Part shown: piece by piece, positions 37,244 through 45,083 of the stretch
How the letters are laid out: each line of letters begins with the position of its first letter
Numbering within the stretch: position 1 is the first letter of the stretch
Origin: Gammaproteobacteria bacterium
Lineage (GTDB): Bacteria; Pseudomonadota; Gammaproteobacteria; Steroidobacterales; Rariloculaceae
Assembly: GCA_022819855.1 (NCBI GenBank)
Contig: JAJEGN010000016.1
Coordinates: forward strand, 46,941-110,940
Direction: 5' to 3'
Length of the DNA: 64,000 nt
Position numbers and translations under genes: made by a program
Notes under the pieces: model-generated
What the model saw: the letters and a program-made list of their open reading frames with translations, nothing else
Database searches by the model: none
What the model was told of the DNA's origin: nothing

Positions 37244-37822
37244 ATGACGCAGGATCCGCTCCAGAAGGAGTTCATCAAGCTGCGCGATCAGGCGATCTGG
37301 CTGCGACAGACGGTCAACACGTTCAACCATCTGTTCGATTCCGGTCCCGAAACTGAACGGATTCTGAGGGAATCGGCCGACCTGTTCTTTACCGACCTCA
37401 ACACGATGATGCAGGAATACGCCGTTCTTCTGGTCTGCCGTTTGACCGGACCCGCCGAGTCGTTCGGCAAGGTCAACCTCTCGACCCAGCGCTTCACTAA
37501 ATTGATGCGGAAAAGCGGTTGCCTCACACCTGAAATCGAGCGTCTCGACGCAAGGCTCACGGCCTACGGAAAACTCCTGAAGCCAGCGCGGAACAAGATC
37601 ATCGCCCACAGCGACTTGGAGGTCCATGTCGATGACATCGCCCTTGGTGCCCACGGCGAAGAGGTTACGGTGGAGTTCTTGAAAGACCTGCAAGCGTATT
37701 TCGACGCTGCCGGCAACGCCGTCGGCGTCGGGTCATTGGATTTTCGGCACGCACCCGGGCCCGGCGACGTCATCGACTTGGTCAGGAAGCTGGAGAGGGC
37801 GAACGACTCGGCGCGAAAGTGA
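37244..37822 (+). CDS. HEPN-domain protein, AbiU2-like
   Basis: The 192-residue, mainly helical protein contains RNKIIAHSDLE (R116-N117 to H122), the RNxxxxH signature of HEPN ribonucleases. The pattern of an upstream helical bundle (FFTDLNTMMQEYAVLLVCRLTGP) followed by RN(K/Q)xxAHxD fits the AbiU2 group linked to abortive phage infection. HEPN proteins usually cleave RNA as dimers and often act with a partner antitoxin or sensor. I see no tightly linked partner; the helicase-nuclease gene is 390 bases upstream. I prefer the ATG at 37244, with a weak GGAA before it, over the tracked ATG at 37202. Confidence 0.78.
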   Translation: MTQDPLQKEFIKLRDQAIWLRQTVNTFNHLFDSGPETERILRESADLFFTDLNTMMQEYAVLLVCRLTGPAESFGKVNLSTQRFTKLMRKSGCLTPEIERLDARLTAYGKLLKPARNKIIAHSDLEVHVDDIALGAHGEEVTVEFLKDLQAYFDAAGNAVGVGSLDFRHAPGPGDVIDLVRKLERANDSARK

Positions 37823-38029
37823 TTTCGGCGCCACCCGCTACCGGACTTTTCCCGATTTGAATGCAGAAACGCGCGAGGTTGCGTCCACACACCGCTGTAC
37901 GATGGTGATCTCCACGGTGACATCGAACGAAGTGCGCTTGGCTTGCGACTGGTCCGCAGCAAATGCCTTGGCGTTCGTTGATGAGTCGGGTACTTGGCTA
38001 CGCTGTGATCGACAATTGGTAGCAGGCGG

Positions 38030-38311
38030 TCAGATCTGAACGTCGCGTCCCGGCAGGAGATCTCGAGTGTCGCCAAACAACGCATCGGGATCGAGCTTGA
38101 GATCCGACAGGTCGGTGACTTGCGCAAACTGGACATAGGCCTCCGCGAAGCTCCGCCGCCCCGCGGTAAACTGCTCGTACTGTCGCCTCCCTACGAGCAC
38201 GGCAACCGGTGTGCCTCGCCGGGTCAGCGTCACCGCCATGCCATTCTCCGCTTCCCGAACCAGCGTTGGCAGGTTCCGGCGCGCCTCGGCTATGGAAAGC
38301 GTATCGGTCAT
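38030..38311 (-). CDS. Phd/YefM-family type II antitoxin (no adjacent toxin)
   Basis: The 93-residue protein begins MTDTLSIAEARRNLPTLVREAENGMAVTLTRRGTPVAVLV, the standard Phd/YefM DNA-binding fold. The C-terminal part (LSDLKLDPDALFGDTRDLL) would be the toxin-neutralising tail. The ATG at 38311 matches the family start; the tracked ORF adds 11 residues. A candidate operator lies 21 bases upstream. No Doc, YoeB, RelE or PIN toxin follows within the 207 bases downstream or precedes it, so it looks like an orphan antitoxin. Confidence 0.9.
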   Translation of the reverse strand: MTDTLSIAEARRNLPTLVREAENGMAVTLTRRGTPVAVLVGRRQYEQFTAGRRSFAEAYVQFAQVTDLSDLKLDPDALFGDTRDLLPGRDVQI

Positions 38312-38332
38312 GAATCGACTCTGAATTCTGAG

Positions 38333-38350
38333 TGTACAGACCAATGTACA
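38333..38350. promoter_or_regulatory. Candidate Phd operator: two TGTACA half-sites
   Basis: The sequence TGTACAGACCAATGTACA contains two copies of the palindrome TGTACA 6 bp apart, together forming a larger dyad. It lies just upstream of the phd start, where antitoxins of this family bind to repress their own operon. Confidence 0.55.
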
Positions 38351-38726
38351 TCGTAGTCAGTGTTCTGCGTCCTGTCGACGAGCCTTGCTCCGAGTGAGTC
38401 ATGCCGGAATTGCTTCCTGAAACGCGGGCGTGCGGCGGGCAGTGTGCTCGTATGACGCCGCTGATGTTGCGAAGGCGCAGCGCCTCGCCGCGCCGTCGAC
38501 TTCGGGGCCGCGGCAGCGGCAGCGGTAGTGTAGTGATTGCGCGGCCCGTCCTCGGTAAGCGAAAATTGCGGCGTCACTCCTTGGGCTCGCCGCGCGACGA
38601 TGCAGTGGTGCTGGCATTTCGGTAAGCGGTTGGGCTTCAGGAGTTCCGTTTCCTCCGTGGAAGTCGCCGGTGAGGCGGGCGGCATACAAGTACAGGCCCA
38701 GCCATTTCACTTGACGAGAAACCATA
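38351..38726. other. Gene-free stretch between phd and the glycolysis operon
   Basis: About 375 bases with a simple GGCAGC-rich patch near 38515 and no ORF of convincing composition. The promoter for the downstream secreted protein and tkt operon should be here, but I cannot identify it. Confidence 0.5.
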
Positions 38727-39131
38727 ATGCACAGACTCGCCGTCGCCCTGACCGGATGCTGCGTGGCTTTCGCGGTACTTGCTCAAACGGACCAGGCCCC
38801 AAGTGAGCTGAACGACAACCAGTTGGACGCCGCCGTGGTCTTCGCGGAAAGAGACCGGGACCGCGCCCTGGAACGCTACCGTGAGAAGCTGGCGAGCCCG
38901 ACGTTTTCCGCCGGGCTCGGCAGCGTCGTCGTTCAGAGTGTGCCGACGCCGCTGAATCGGGAACTCCTGGACGGCTTCAGTGACAGCGACAGGGAAGAGT
39001 TGGAGCAATTGTACGAAGCCTGGGAAGACGCGGCGAACAGGCTGCAGGCTCTGCGCGGCGAGATTCGAATGCGCTGTCAAGCCGAAAACGGTAATCCGCG
39101 CCTTGCCCGACTATGCGGCAGGCTGAATTGA
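38727..39131 (+). CDS. Small secreted hypothetical protein
   Basis: The 134-residue ORF has a signal peptide (MHRLAVALTGCCVAFAVLAQ) and a mature helical part rich in Asp, Glu and Arg (DRDRALERYREKLASP, DREELEQLYEAWEDAANRLQALRGEI), ending with two cysteines in MRCQAENGNPRLARLCGRLN. I recognise no family. Composition is consistent with a real periplasmic protein. It is 13 bases upstream of the leader ORF that is coupled to tkt, so it may be the first gene of that operon. Confidence 0.6.
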   Translation: MHRLAVALTGCCVAFAVLAQTDQAPSELNDNQLDAAVVFAERDRDRALERYREKLASPTFSAGLGSVVVQSVPTPLNRELLDGFSDSDREELEQLYEAWEDAANRLQALRGEIRMRCQAENGNPRLARLCGRLN

Positions 39132-39144
39132 CGGGAGTACAATA

Positions 39145-39210
39145 ATGAACAGAATTATCCTGTTTACGGCCTTGGCCTCGCTGTTTCACACCAAGAACAC
39201 TTCGTCCTGA
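39145..39210 (+). CDS. 21-codon leader ORF translationally coupled to tkt
   Basis: The ORF encodes [21 protein letters not shown]. It has a good Shine-Dalgarno (GGGAG, eight bases upstream of its ATG), whereas tkt has none. Its stop codon TGA overlaps the tkt ATG (TGATG), the arrangement of translational coupling. The peptide is hydrophobic in its first 14 residues like a truncated signal peptide. No regulatory amino acid run or RNA structure is obvious. It is too short for the ORF track. Confidence 0.5.
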   Translation: MNRIILFTALASLFHTKNTSS

Positions 39211-41240
39211 TGTCATCGAATCCAGAGGCACGGCCGGCGCGCGCGGAACTGTCCAGACGCCGGCTGGCAGACGCCATTCGTGTGCTCTCCATGGACGCCG
39301 TACAGCGCGCCAATTCGGGCCATCCAGGCATGCCGATGGGGATGGCGGACATCGCCGAAGTGCTCTGGAACGACTATCTGCAGTTCAGCCCGACCGAGCC
39401 CACGTGGTGGGACCGCGACCGCTTCGTGCTCTCGAACGGCCACGGATCGATGCTGCTGTACTCGATCGCCTGGCTGACCGGGTACGCGATCGATATCGAG
39501 GAACTCAAGGCCTTTCGCCAATTGGGCTCGCGGACGGCCGGACATCCCGAGTACGAAACGGACATCGGCATCGAGACGACGACCGGCCCGCTCGGCCAGG
39601 GTGTCGCCAACGCCGTCGGGATGGCGCTTGCAGAGAAAATCCTGGCCGCGACGTTCAACCGTCCGGGCCACGAGATCGTCGACCATTACACCTATGTATT
39701 CGTCGGCGACGGCTGCCTCATGGAAGGGATTTCCCACGAGGTGTGTTCGCTGGCCGGCACGCTCGGTCTCGGCAAGCTCATCGCTTTCTACGACGACAAT
39801 GGCATTTCGATCGACGGGCAGGTTGAGGGCTGGTTTACCGACGACACGGCCGCGCGTTTTCGCGCTTACGGCTGGCACGTGATCGGCGATGTCGACGGCC
39901 ACGATCCCGCTGCGGTCGCTGCGGCCATCGATGAGGCGCGAGCCGACGCCGGGCGGCCGTCGCTGATCTGCTGCCGAACGATCATCGGCTGGGGCGCGCC
40001 AAACAAGCAGGGCACGGCATCGACGCACGGCGAAGCGCTCGGCGAGGACGAAGTCGCCGCGACTCGCGAGCAACTCGGTTGGGATTACCCGCCGTTCGTC
40101 GTGCCCGACGAGATCAGGTCCACTTGGGACGCACGCGAACGCGGACGGGCTCTCGTGGCCGACTGGCAGCGGCGAATGGCGGCCTATCGCGAGGCGCATC
40201 CGGAACTCGCGGCACAGTTCGAGCGCCGCATGAGTGCGCAGTTGCCGGATGATTGGCAGACGGCCGCGGACGAAATCGTGCGCACCGTAGCCGGCGAAGC
40301 CAGGGCTATGGCAACCCGCAAGGGCTCCCATCGCGCGCTCGAAGGCTACGCGCCGCTGTTGCCCGAACTCGTTGGCGGTTCGGCCGATCTCACGGGCTCC
40401 AACAACACCTGGCACTCGGGCTCGCGCCGTATCGACGGCGACGACTCGGGCAACTACGTCCACTTCGGCGTGCGCGAGTTCGGCATGGCGGCCGCCATGA
40501 ACGGGATGTCGCTGCATGGCGGCTTCGTCCCGTACCACGGGACCTTTCTCGTCTTTTCCGACTACGCCCGCAACGCGCTGCGCATGGCGGCCCTGATGGG
40601 CGTCCAGAGCATCGGCGTCTTTACGCACGACTCGATCGGGCTCGGCGAGGACGGGCCGACGCACCAGCCGGTCGAGCACATCGCGAGCTTGCGGGCGATG
40701 CCCAACATGCATGTCTGGCGACCCTGCGATGCGGTTGAAACCGCCGCGGCCTGGCGTGCGGCGATCGAGCGTCGCACGGGTCCGACGAGTCTCGTGCTGA
40801 CGCGCCAGGGCCTGCCGCATGTCGAGCGCAGCGACGAGCAGATCGGGCTCATGGCGCGCGGCGCCTACGTGCTTCGCGACTGCGAGGACGAGGCCGCGCT
40901 CGTTCTCATCGCCACGGGCTCGGAGGTCGCGCTCGCGCTCGGCGCAGCCGCAGAACTCGAGGCCGGCGGCGTGCCCGTACGAGTCGTGTCGATGCCCTGC
41001 ATGGAGGTCTTCGACGAGCAGCCGGAAGATTACCGACGCGAGGTGCTGCCGGCTTCCGGCGTGCGGCTTGCGGTCGAGGCGGGCGTCGCCGATAGCTGGT
41101 GGCGATACCTTGCCGGTCGGGGGGACGTGATCGCCATGAACCAGTTCGGACAATCGGCTCCGGCCGCGGACCTGTTCGCACATTACGGTTTTACCGTGGC
41201 AGCCGTCGTCGACTCCGCGAAACGCTTGATGTCGTCGTAG
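39210..41240 (+). CDS. tkt: Transketolase
   Basis: The 676-residue thiamine-diphosphate enzyme moves two-carbon units between sugar phosphates in the pentose phosphate pathway. It has [19 protein letters not shown], the ThDP motif [32 protein letters not shown], and the pyrimidine-domain segments [21 protein letters not shown] and [20 protein letters not shown]. The start has no Shine-Dalgarno and overlaps the stop of a 21-codon leader ORF. It is followed 33 bases later by gap, which starts a lower-glycolysis run. Confidence 0.97.
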   Translation: MSSNPEARPARAELSRRRLADAIRVLSMDAVQRANSGHPGMPMGMADIAEVLWNDYLQFSPTEPTWWDRDRFVLSNGHGSMLLYSIAWLTGYAIDIEELKAFRQLGSRTAGHPEYETDIGIETTTGPLGQGVANAVGMALAEKILAATFNRPGHEIVDHYTYVFVGDGCLMEGISHEVCSLAGTLGLGKLIAFYDDNGISIDGQVEGWFTDDTAARFRAYGWHVIGDVDGHDPAAVAAAIDEARADAGRPSLICCRTIIGWGAPNKQGTASTHGEALGEDEVAATREQLGWDYPPFVVPDEIRSTWDARERGRALVADWQRRMAAYREAHPELAAQFERRMSAQLPDDWQTAADEIVRTVAGEARAMATRKGSHRALEGYAPLLPELVGGSADLTGSNNTWHSGSRRIDGDDSGNYVHFGVREFGMAAAMNGMSLHGGFVPYHGTFLVFSDYARNALRMAALMGVQSIGVFTHDSIGLGEDGPTHQPVEHIASLRAMPNMHVWRPCDAVETAAAWRAAIERRTGPTSLVLTRQGLPHVERSDEQIGLMARGAYVLRDCEDEAALVLIATGSEVALALGAAAELEAGGVPVRVVSMPCMEVFDEQPEDYRREVLPASGVRLAVEAGVADSWWRYLAGRGDVIAMNQFGQSAPAADLFAHYGFTVAAVVDSAKRLMSS

Positions 41241-41273
41241 TCAACGCGCCCGGGATTTATTGAGGAGACAGCC

Positions 41274-42281
41274 ATGGCGGTCAGGATCGCTATCAACGGA
41301 TACGGCCGGATCGGCCGCAACGTGCTGCGCGCACTGTACGAGGGCGGGCGGCGCGACGAACTGGAGATCGTGGCCGTCAACGATCTCGGCAACGCCGAGA
41401 CCAACGCCCATCTCACGAAGTACGACTCCGCACACGGGCCCTTTCCGTACGACATCCACGTTGACGGCGATGAACTCGTCGTCGACGGCGACCGGATCGC
41501 CGTTCACGCCGAGCGCGACCCGACCCGGCTTCCTTGGGGGGCGCTCGGCGTCAACGTCGTCCTCGAATGCACCGGCTTTTTCGCGTCGAAGGAAAAGGCG
41601 TCGGCGCATCTGACTGCGGGCGCGGACAAGGTCGTGATTTCGGCGCCCGCGGGCAAGGATCTGCCGACGATCGTCTACGGCGTCAATCACGGGTCGCTCA
41701 CGAGCGACGACCGGGTCATCTCGAACGCTTCGTGCACGACGAACTGCCTCGCGCCGCTTGCCAAGGTGCTCCATGAGACCGTCGGCATCGAGCACGGTCT
41801 CATGACGACCGTCCACGCCTACACGAACGACCAGGTGCTGACCGACGTCTACCACTCCGACCTCAGACGGGCGCGTTCGGCGACGCAGTCGATGATCCCG
41901 ACGAAGACCGGCGCCGCGGCTGCCGTCGGTCTCGTGTTGCCGGAGCTTGACGGCCGCCTCGACGGCTTCGCGATCCGGGTTCCGACGGTCAACGTCTCGG
42001 TCGTCGACCTCACGTTCAGCGCGAGCCGCGCGACCTCCGCCGAAGAAATCGACGCGGCCGTGCGCGCCGCGAGCGAGGGCGAGCTCAAGGGCGTGCTCGC
42101 GTACACCGATGAGCCGCTCGTCTCGATCGATTTCAACCACAACCCGGCGTCGTCCACCTACGACGCGGGCCTGACCAAGGTGCTCGGCGGCACGGTCGTC
42201 AAGGTCTGCGCCTGGTACGACAACGAGTGGGGCTTCTCGAACCGGATGCTCGATACGACGCTCGCGCTCGTAGCCGCCTAG
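41274..42281 (+). CDS. gap: Glyceraldehyde-3-phosphate dehydrogenase, NAD-type
   Basis: The 335-residue enzyme oxidises glyceraldehyde 3-phosphate to 1,3-bisphosphoglycerate. It has the Rossmann start [18 protein letters not shown], an acidic VAVNDLGN that suits NAD, the catalytic [18 protein letters not shown] and the C-terminal [18 protein letters not shown]-like substrate motifs appear as [13 protein letters not shown] lies eight bases before the ATG. The PTTxx-type Asp-Leu pair may mean Epd-like use is possible, but its place before pgk supports a glycolytic role. Confidence 0.95.
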   Translation: MAVRIAINGYGRIGRNVLRALYEGGRRDELEIVAVNDLGNAETNAHLTKYDSAHGPFPYDIHVDGDELVVDGDRIAVHAERDPTRLPWGALGVNVVLECTGFFASKEKASAHLTAGADKVVISAPAGKDLPTIVYGVNHGSLTSDDRVISNASCTTNCLAPLAKVLHETVGIEHGLMTTVHAYTNDQVLTDVYHSDLRRARSATQSMIPTKTGAAAAVGLVLPELDGRLDGFAIRVPTVNVSVVDLTFSASRATSAEEIDAAVRAASEGELKGVLAYTDEPLVSIDFNHNPASSTYDAGLTKVLGGTVVKVCAWYDNEWGFSNRMLDTTLALVAA

Positions 42282-42287
42282 CGGCCC

Positions 42288-42518
42288 GTGGCGACAGTCC
42301 CGCGTGACGCCGAGACGGTGAGGCGCACGGTCGTCAGCGCACCGGGAGCGAGGATATTGAGTACCTTTTGGCGGAAGGCCGCCTCGGAAGACCTGATTGA
42401 GCGAGGGGCACCACCGGCGGTCGGGGTGCATCGCCGGTCGACAAGGCCTTGCGAGACTGACTTCCGCCAAATCGCAGAACCACCGTCGCCCGGGGTTGCC
42501 CGGACGCGTTCGACATGA
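42288..42518 (+). CDS. Low-confidence 76-codon ORF filling the gap-pgk gap
   Basis: A GTG-started ORF begins 7 bases after the gap stop and ends with a TGA that overlaps the pgk ATG (ATGA). That spacing is what a real operon gene would have. Against it, the third-position GC (about 70 percent by hand count) is well below that of the neighbouring genes, the product ([19 protein letters not shown]...) is Arg/Pro-rich with no fold I recognise, and no Shine-Dalgarno is visible. The same DNA contains a long-range inverted repeat, so a structured leader RNA is an equal alternative. Confidence 0.25.
   Translation: MATVPRDAETVRRTVVSAPGARILSTFWRKAASEDLIERGAPPAVGVHRRSTRPCETDFRQIAEPPSPGVARTRST
42367..42471 (+). 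repeat. Long-range inverted repeat in the gap-pgk intercistronic region
   Basis: TTTGGCGGAAG (42367-42377) and CTTCCGCCAAA (42461-42471) are perfect complements enclosing 83 bases. Inside, GGCC/GGCC and GCACC/GGGTGC segments allow further stems. This could fold as a structured 5' element ahead of pgk. Confidence 0.5.
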
Positions 42519-43699
42519 TGGACATGACGGCTCTCGACTTGCGTGATCGCCGCGTGCTGATCCGCGAGGATCTCAATGCGCCGATCAGGGACGGGCGGGT
42601 CGCCAGCGACAAGCGTCTGACCGCCGTCCTGCCGACGCTCGACGCCGCGCTCGAGCAGGGCGCGCGGGTCATGCTCATGTCGCATCTCGGCCGTCCGACC
42701 GAGGGCGAATACGAGGCCGAGCTGTCGCTGGCGCCGGTCGCAAAAAGACTCTCCGAACTCCTGCAACGCGATGTTCCGCTCGTTCGCCGTTGGCTCGACG
42801 GCATGGACGTGGCGCCCGGCGAAATCGCGTTCTGCGAGAACGTCCGCTTCGAAGTCGGGGAGAAGGCCAACGACGAACGGCTGGCGAAACGCATGGCGGC
42901 GCTCTGCGACGTGTTCGTCATGGATGCGTTCGCGACCGCGCACCGCGCGCATGCCAGTACGGCCGGCGTCGCCCGATTCGCCCCCGTGGCCTGTGCCGGC
43001 CCGCTGCTGGCCGCGGAACTGGACGCTCTCGGCGCGGCCTTGCGAGACCCGCGCCGGCCGCTCGTCGCGATCGTCGGCGGCGCAAAGGTGTCGACCAAGC
43101 TCGAAGTGCTGAAGTCGCTGTCCGGGCGGGTCGATGAGCTGATCCTCGGGGGCGGCATTGCCAACACCGTCATTGCCGCCGCCGGTACCGACATCGGCCG
43201 CTCGCTCGCCGAGCATGGGCTCATCGATTTCGCCGCGGGCCTGCTTCGCGGGGAATACGGCAACGCCTCGATCCCGCTGCCGTCGGACGTCGTCTGCGCC
43301 GAGAGTCTCGCGCCCGATGCGCGGGGCCGTCTGAAGGCGGTCGGCGACGTTGGCGCCGACGAAATGATCCTCGACATCGGGCCCGCGACCGCGGCGGACT
43401 TCGCCGGGCGTCTGCAAGACGCCGGGACGATCGTCTGGAACGGTCCGGTGGGCGTCTTCGAGCATCCGGAATTCGCAGCGGGCACCGGCACGATCGCCGA
43501 CGCCGTGGCCGCGAGCCCGGCCTACTCCATCGCCGGGGGCGGGGATACGCTCGCCGCGATCGAGCAGTTTGACGTCGGCGACCGCATCTCCTGTATTTCG
43601 ACCGGCGGCGGTGCGTTCCTGGAGTTCCTCGAAGGCAGGCGGCTGCCGGCCGTAGCGGCGCTCGAAGACCGCGCGAGCAGCGCGGCGCCCGGTGCCTGA
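42515..43699 (+). CDS. pgk: Phosphoglycerate kinase
   Basis: The 394-residue two-domain enzyme makes ATP from 1,3-bisphosphoglycerate. It shows [68 protein letters not shown], and the nucleotide-domain ends [17 protein letters not shown] and [15 protein letters not shown]. Length is normal. Four methionines near the start leave the exact start open (42515 or 42524). It is preceded by a 233-base segment with a possible structured element or small ORF. Confidence 0.96.
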   Translation: MMDMTALDLRDRRVLIREDLNAPIRDGRVASDKRLTAVLPTLDAALEQGARVMLMSHLGRPTEGEYEAELSLAPVAKRLSELLQRDVPLVRRWLDGMDVAPGEIAFCENVRFEVGEKANDERLAKRMAALCDVFVMDAFATAHRAHASTAGVARFAPVACAGPLLAAELDALGAALRDPRRPLVAIVGGAKVSTKLEVLKSLSGRVDELILGGGIANTVIAAAGTDIGRSLAEHGLIDFAAGLLRGEYGNASIPLPSDVVCAESLAPDARGRLKAVGDVGADEMILDIGPATAADFAGRLQDAGTIVWNGPVGVFEHPEFAAGTGTIADAVAASPAYSIAGGGDTLAAIEQFDVGDRISCISTGGGAFLEFLEGRRLPAVAALEDRASSAAPGA

Positions 43700-43746
43700 A
43701 GATCCATGTCGAACGAGCGGGCAGCGGCGCGCGGGGGCCGACGTTC

Positions 43747-45069
43747 ATGCCGAACGGCCATGCGTCGGCGCGCGCGGACCGATGGTTCGTGAGTAAGGAA
43801 CGGACATCGGCGCCGGATGTATTGCGGCAGGCGTTCGACCGGGCGCTCGCCGCGGCGGCGCCGGAAGTGTGCCTCGGTGCGGAACTCGAGCGTTTCGAGC
43901 GGCGCGGACCCGCCGTCGTCATCGGCGCCGGCAAGGCGGCGGCGGCCATGTCGGCCACGTTTGTGGCGAACTGGCCGGCCCCGGTGCGCGGCATGGTCGT
44001 CACGCGCTATGGCCACGGACTGAAGCCCGGTGAGGATGCCGGGGGGATCGAGATCGTCGAAGCCGGCCACCCGTCTCCGGACGAAGCGAGTCTCGCGGCA
44101 GGCGTCCGGCTGCTCGAACTCGCATCGAGCTTGCGCGGCGGGGAATCGCTCTACTGCCTGGTATCGGGCGGCGGCTCGGCGCTGGCCTGTGCGCCGCTGA
44201 GTCCGCTGAAGTTCGAGCAGAAACGCGCCGCCGCGAACTACCTGATACGCCGCGGCGCCGACATCCGCGAGATCAACTGCGTGCGCAAGCACCTGTCGGG
44301 CATCAAGGGCGGAAGGCTCGCCGCGGCTGCCCGCCCGGCGGCCGTGACCACCTGGGCGATATCCGACGTGCCGGGCGACGACCCGGCCGACATTGCATCC
44401 GGGCCGACGATCGCGGATGCGAGCAGCCAGGCTGACGCGCGCGCCATCCTCGAGCGCTACGATTACCCGGACCGGGCGGCGCTCGACGTAGTGCTCCGGG
44501 TACCCGATCGCGAGACGCCGAAGCCTGACGATCCCGCATTTGCGTCGGATCATGTTGCGGTGATTGCATCCGCAGCAACGGCGCTCGACGCAGCCGCGCA
44601 GTTTCTGCGCGAGCAAGGGTTCGAGGTGCTGAACCTCGGCGACGATCTCGACCAGGAGGCCGAAACGCTCGGCCGAGAACACGCCCGGCTCGCCCGGGCG
44701 CATGCCGGATCCGGCGCCCGGGTCGCGCTCCTGTCCGGCGGCGAGACCCGCGTCGTGCTCGACAGGACCGGCGGCCGGGGCGGGCGCAACCTCGAATACC
44801 TCGCAGGACTTGCCCTCGAACTCGAGGGCTGTCCGGGCGTCTACGCGCTTGCCGCCGATACCGACGGCATCGACGGCCATGGCGATCACGCCGGCGCCTG
44901 GGTCGTGCCGTCGCTGCTCGAGCTTGGCGCCGGGCAGGGGCTGCGTCTGGACTCGGCGCTTGAAGCGCACGACACTTACAGTTTCTTCGATGCTTGCGGA
45001 CTGCTCTTGCGCACGGGCCCGACCCGGACCAACGTGAACGATTTCAGGCTCATACTGTGTCTGACCTGA
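43747..45069 (+). CDS. Glycerate 2-kinase, MOFRL/GckA-TtuD family
   Basis: The 440-residue protein phosphorylates D-glycerate to 2-phosphoglycerate. It shows VVIGAGKAAAAMSATF, VTRYGHG, EAGHPSPDEASL, the substrate loop LVSGGGSALACAP, INCVRKHLSGIKGGRLA, SDVPGDDPADIASGPT and the MOFRL-domain GGETRVVLDRTGGRGGRNLEYLAGLA. The phosphatase-like family is distinct from GlxK. Placed between pgk and pyk, it would feed glycerate from photorespiration-like or tartronate/hydroxypyruvate pathways straight into lower glycolysis. Its 3' end overlaps a possible GTG start of pyk. Confidence 0.92.
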   Translation: MPNGHASARADRWFVSKERTSAPDVLRQAFDRALAAAAPEVCLGAELERFERRGPAVVIGAGKAAAAMSATFVANWPAPVRGMVVTRYGHGLKPGEDAGGIEIVEAGHPSPDEASLAAGVRLLELASSLRGGESLYCLVSGGGSALACAPLSPLKFEQKRAAANYLIRRGADIREINCVRKHLSGIKGGRLAAAARPAAVTTWAISDVPGDDPADIASGPTIADASSQADARAILERYDYPDRAALDVVLRVPDRETPKPDDPAFASDHVAVIASAATALDAAAQFLREQGFEVLNLGDDLDQEAETLGREHARLARAHAGSGARVALLSGGETRVVLDRTGGRGGRNLEYLAGLALELEGCPGVYALAADTDGIDGHGDHAGAWVVPSLLELGAGQGLRLDSALEAHDTYSFFDACGLLLRTGPTRTNVNDFRLILCLT

Positions 45070-45083
45070 CGCTCGGCGATACG

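Noticed and set aside
37857-38039. 60-codon plus-strand ORF between HEPN and phd
   Set aside because: Composition is not impossible for a protein, but it has no Shine-Dalgarno, overlaps the phd 3' end in antisense and matches nothing I know. The opposite strand is equally open, so I cannot support it as the missing toxin.
39213-41183. 656-residue minus-strand ORF
   Set aside because: Complete antisense shadow of transketolase, no recognisable motif.
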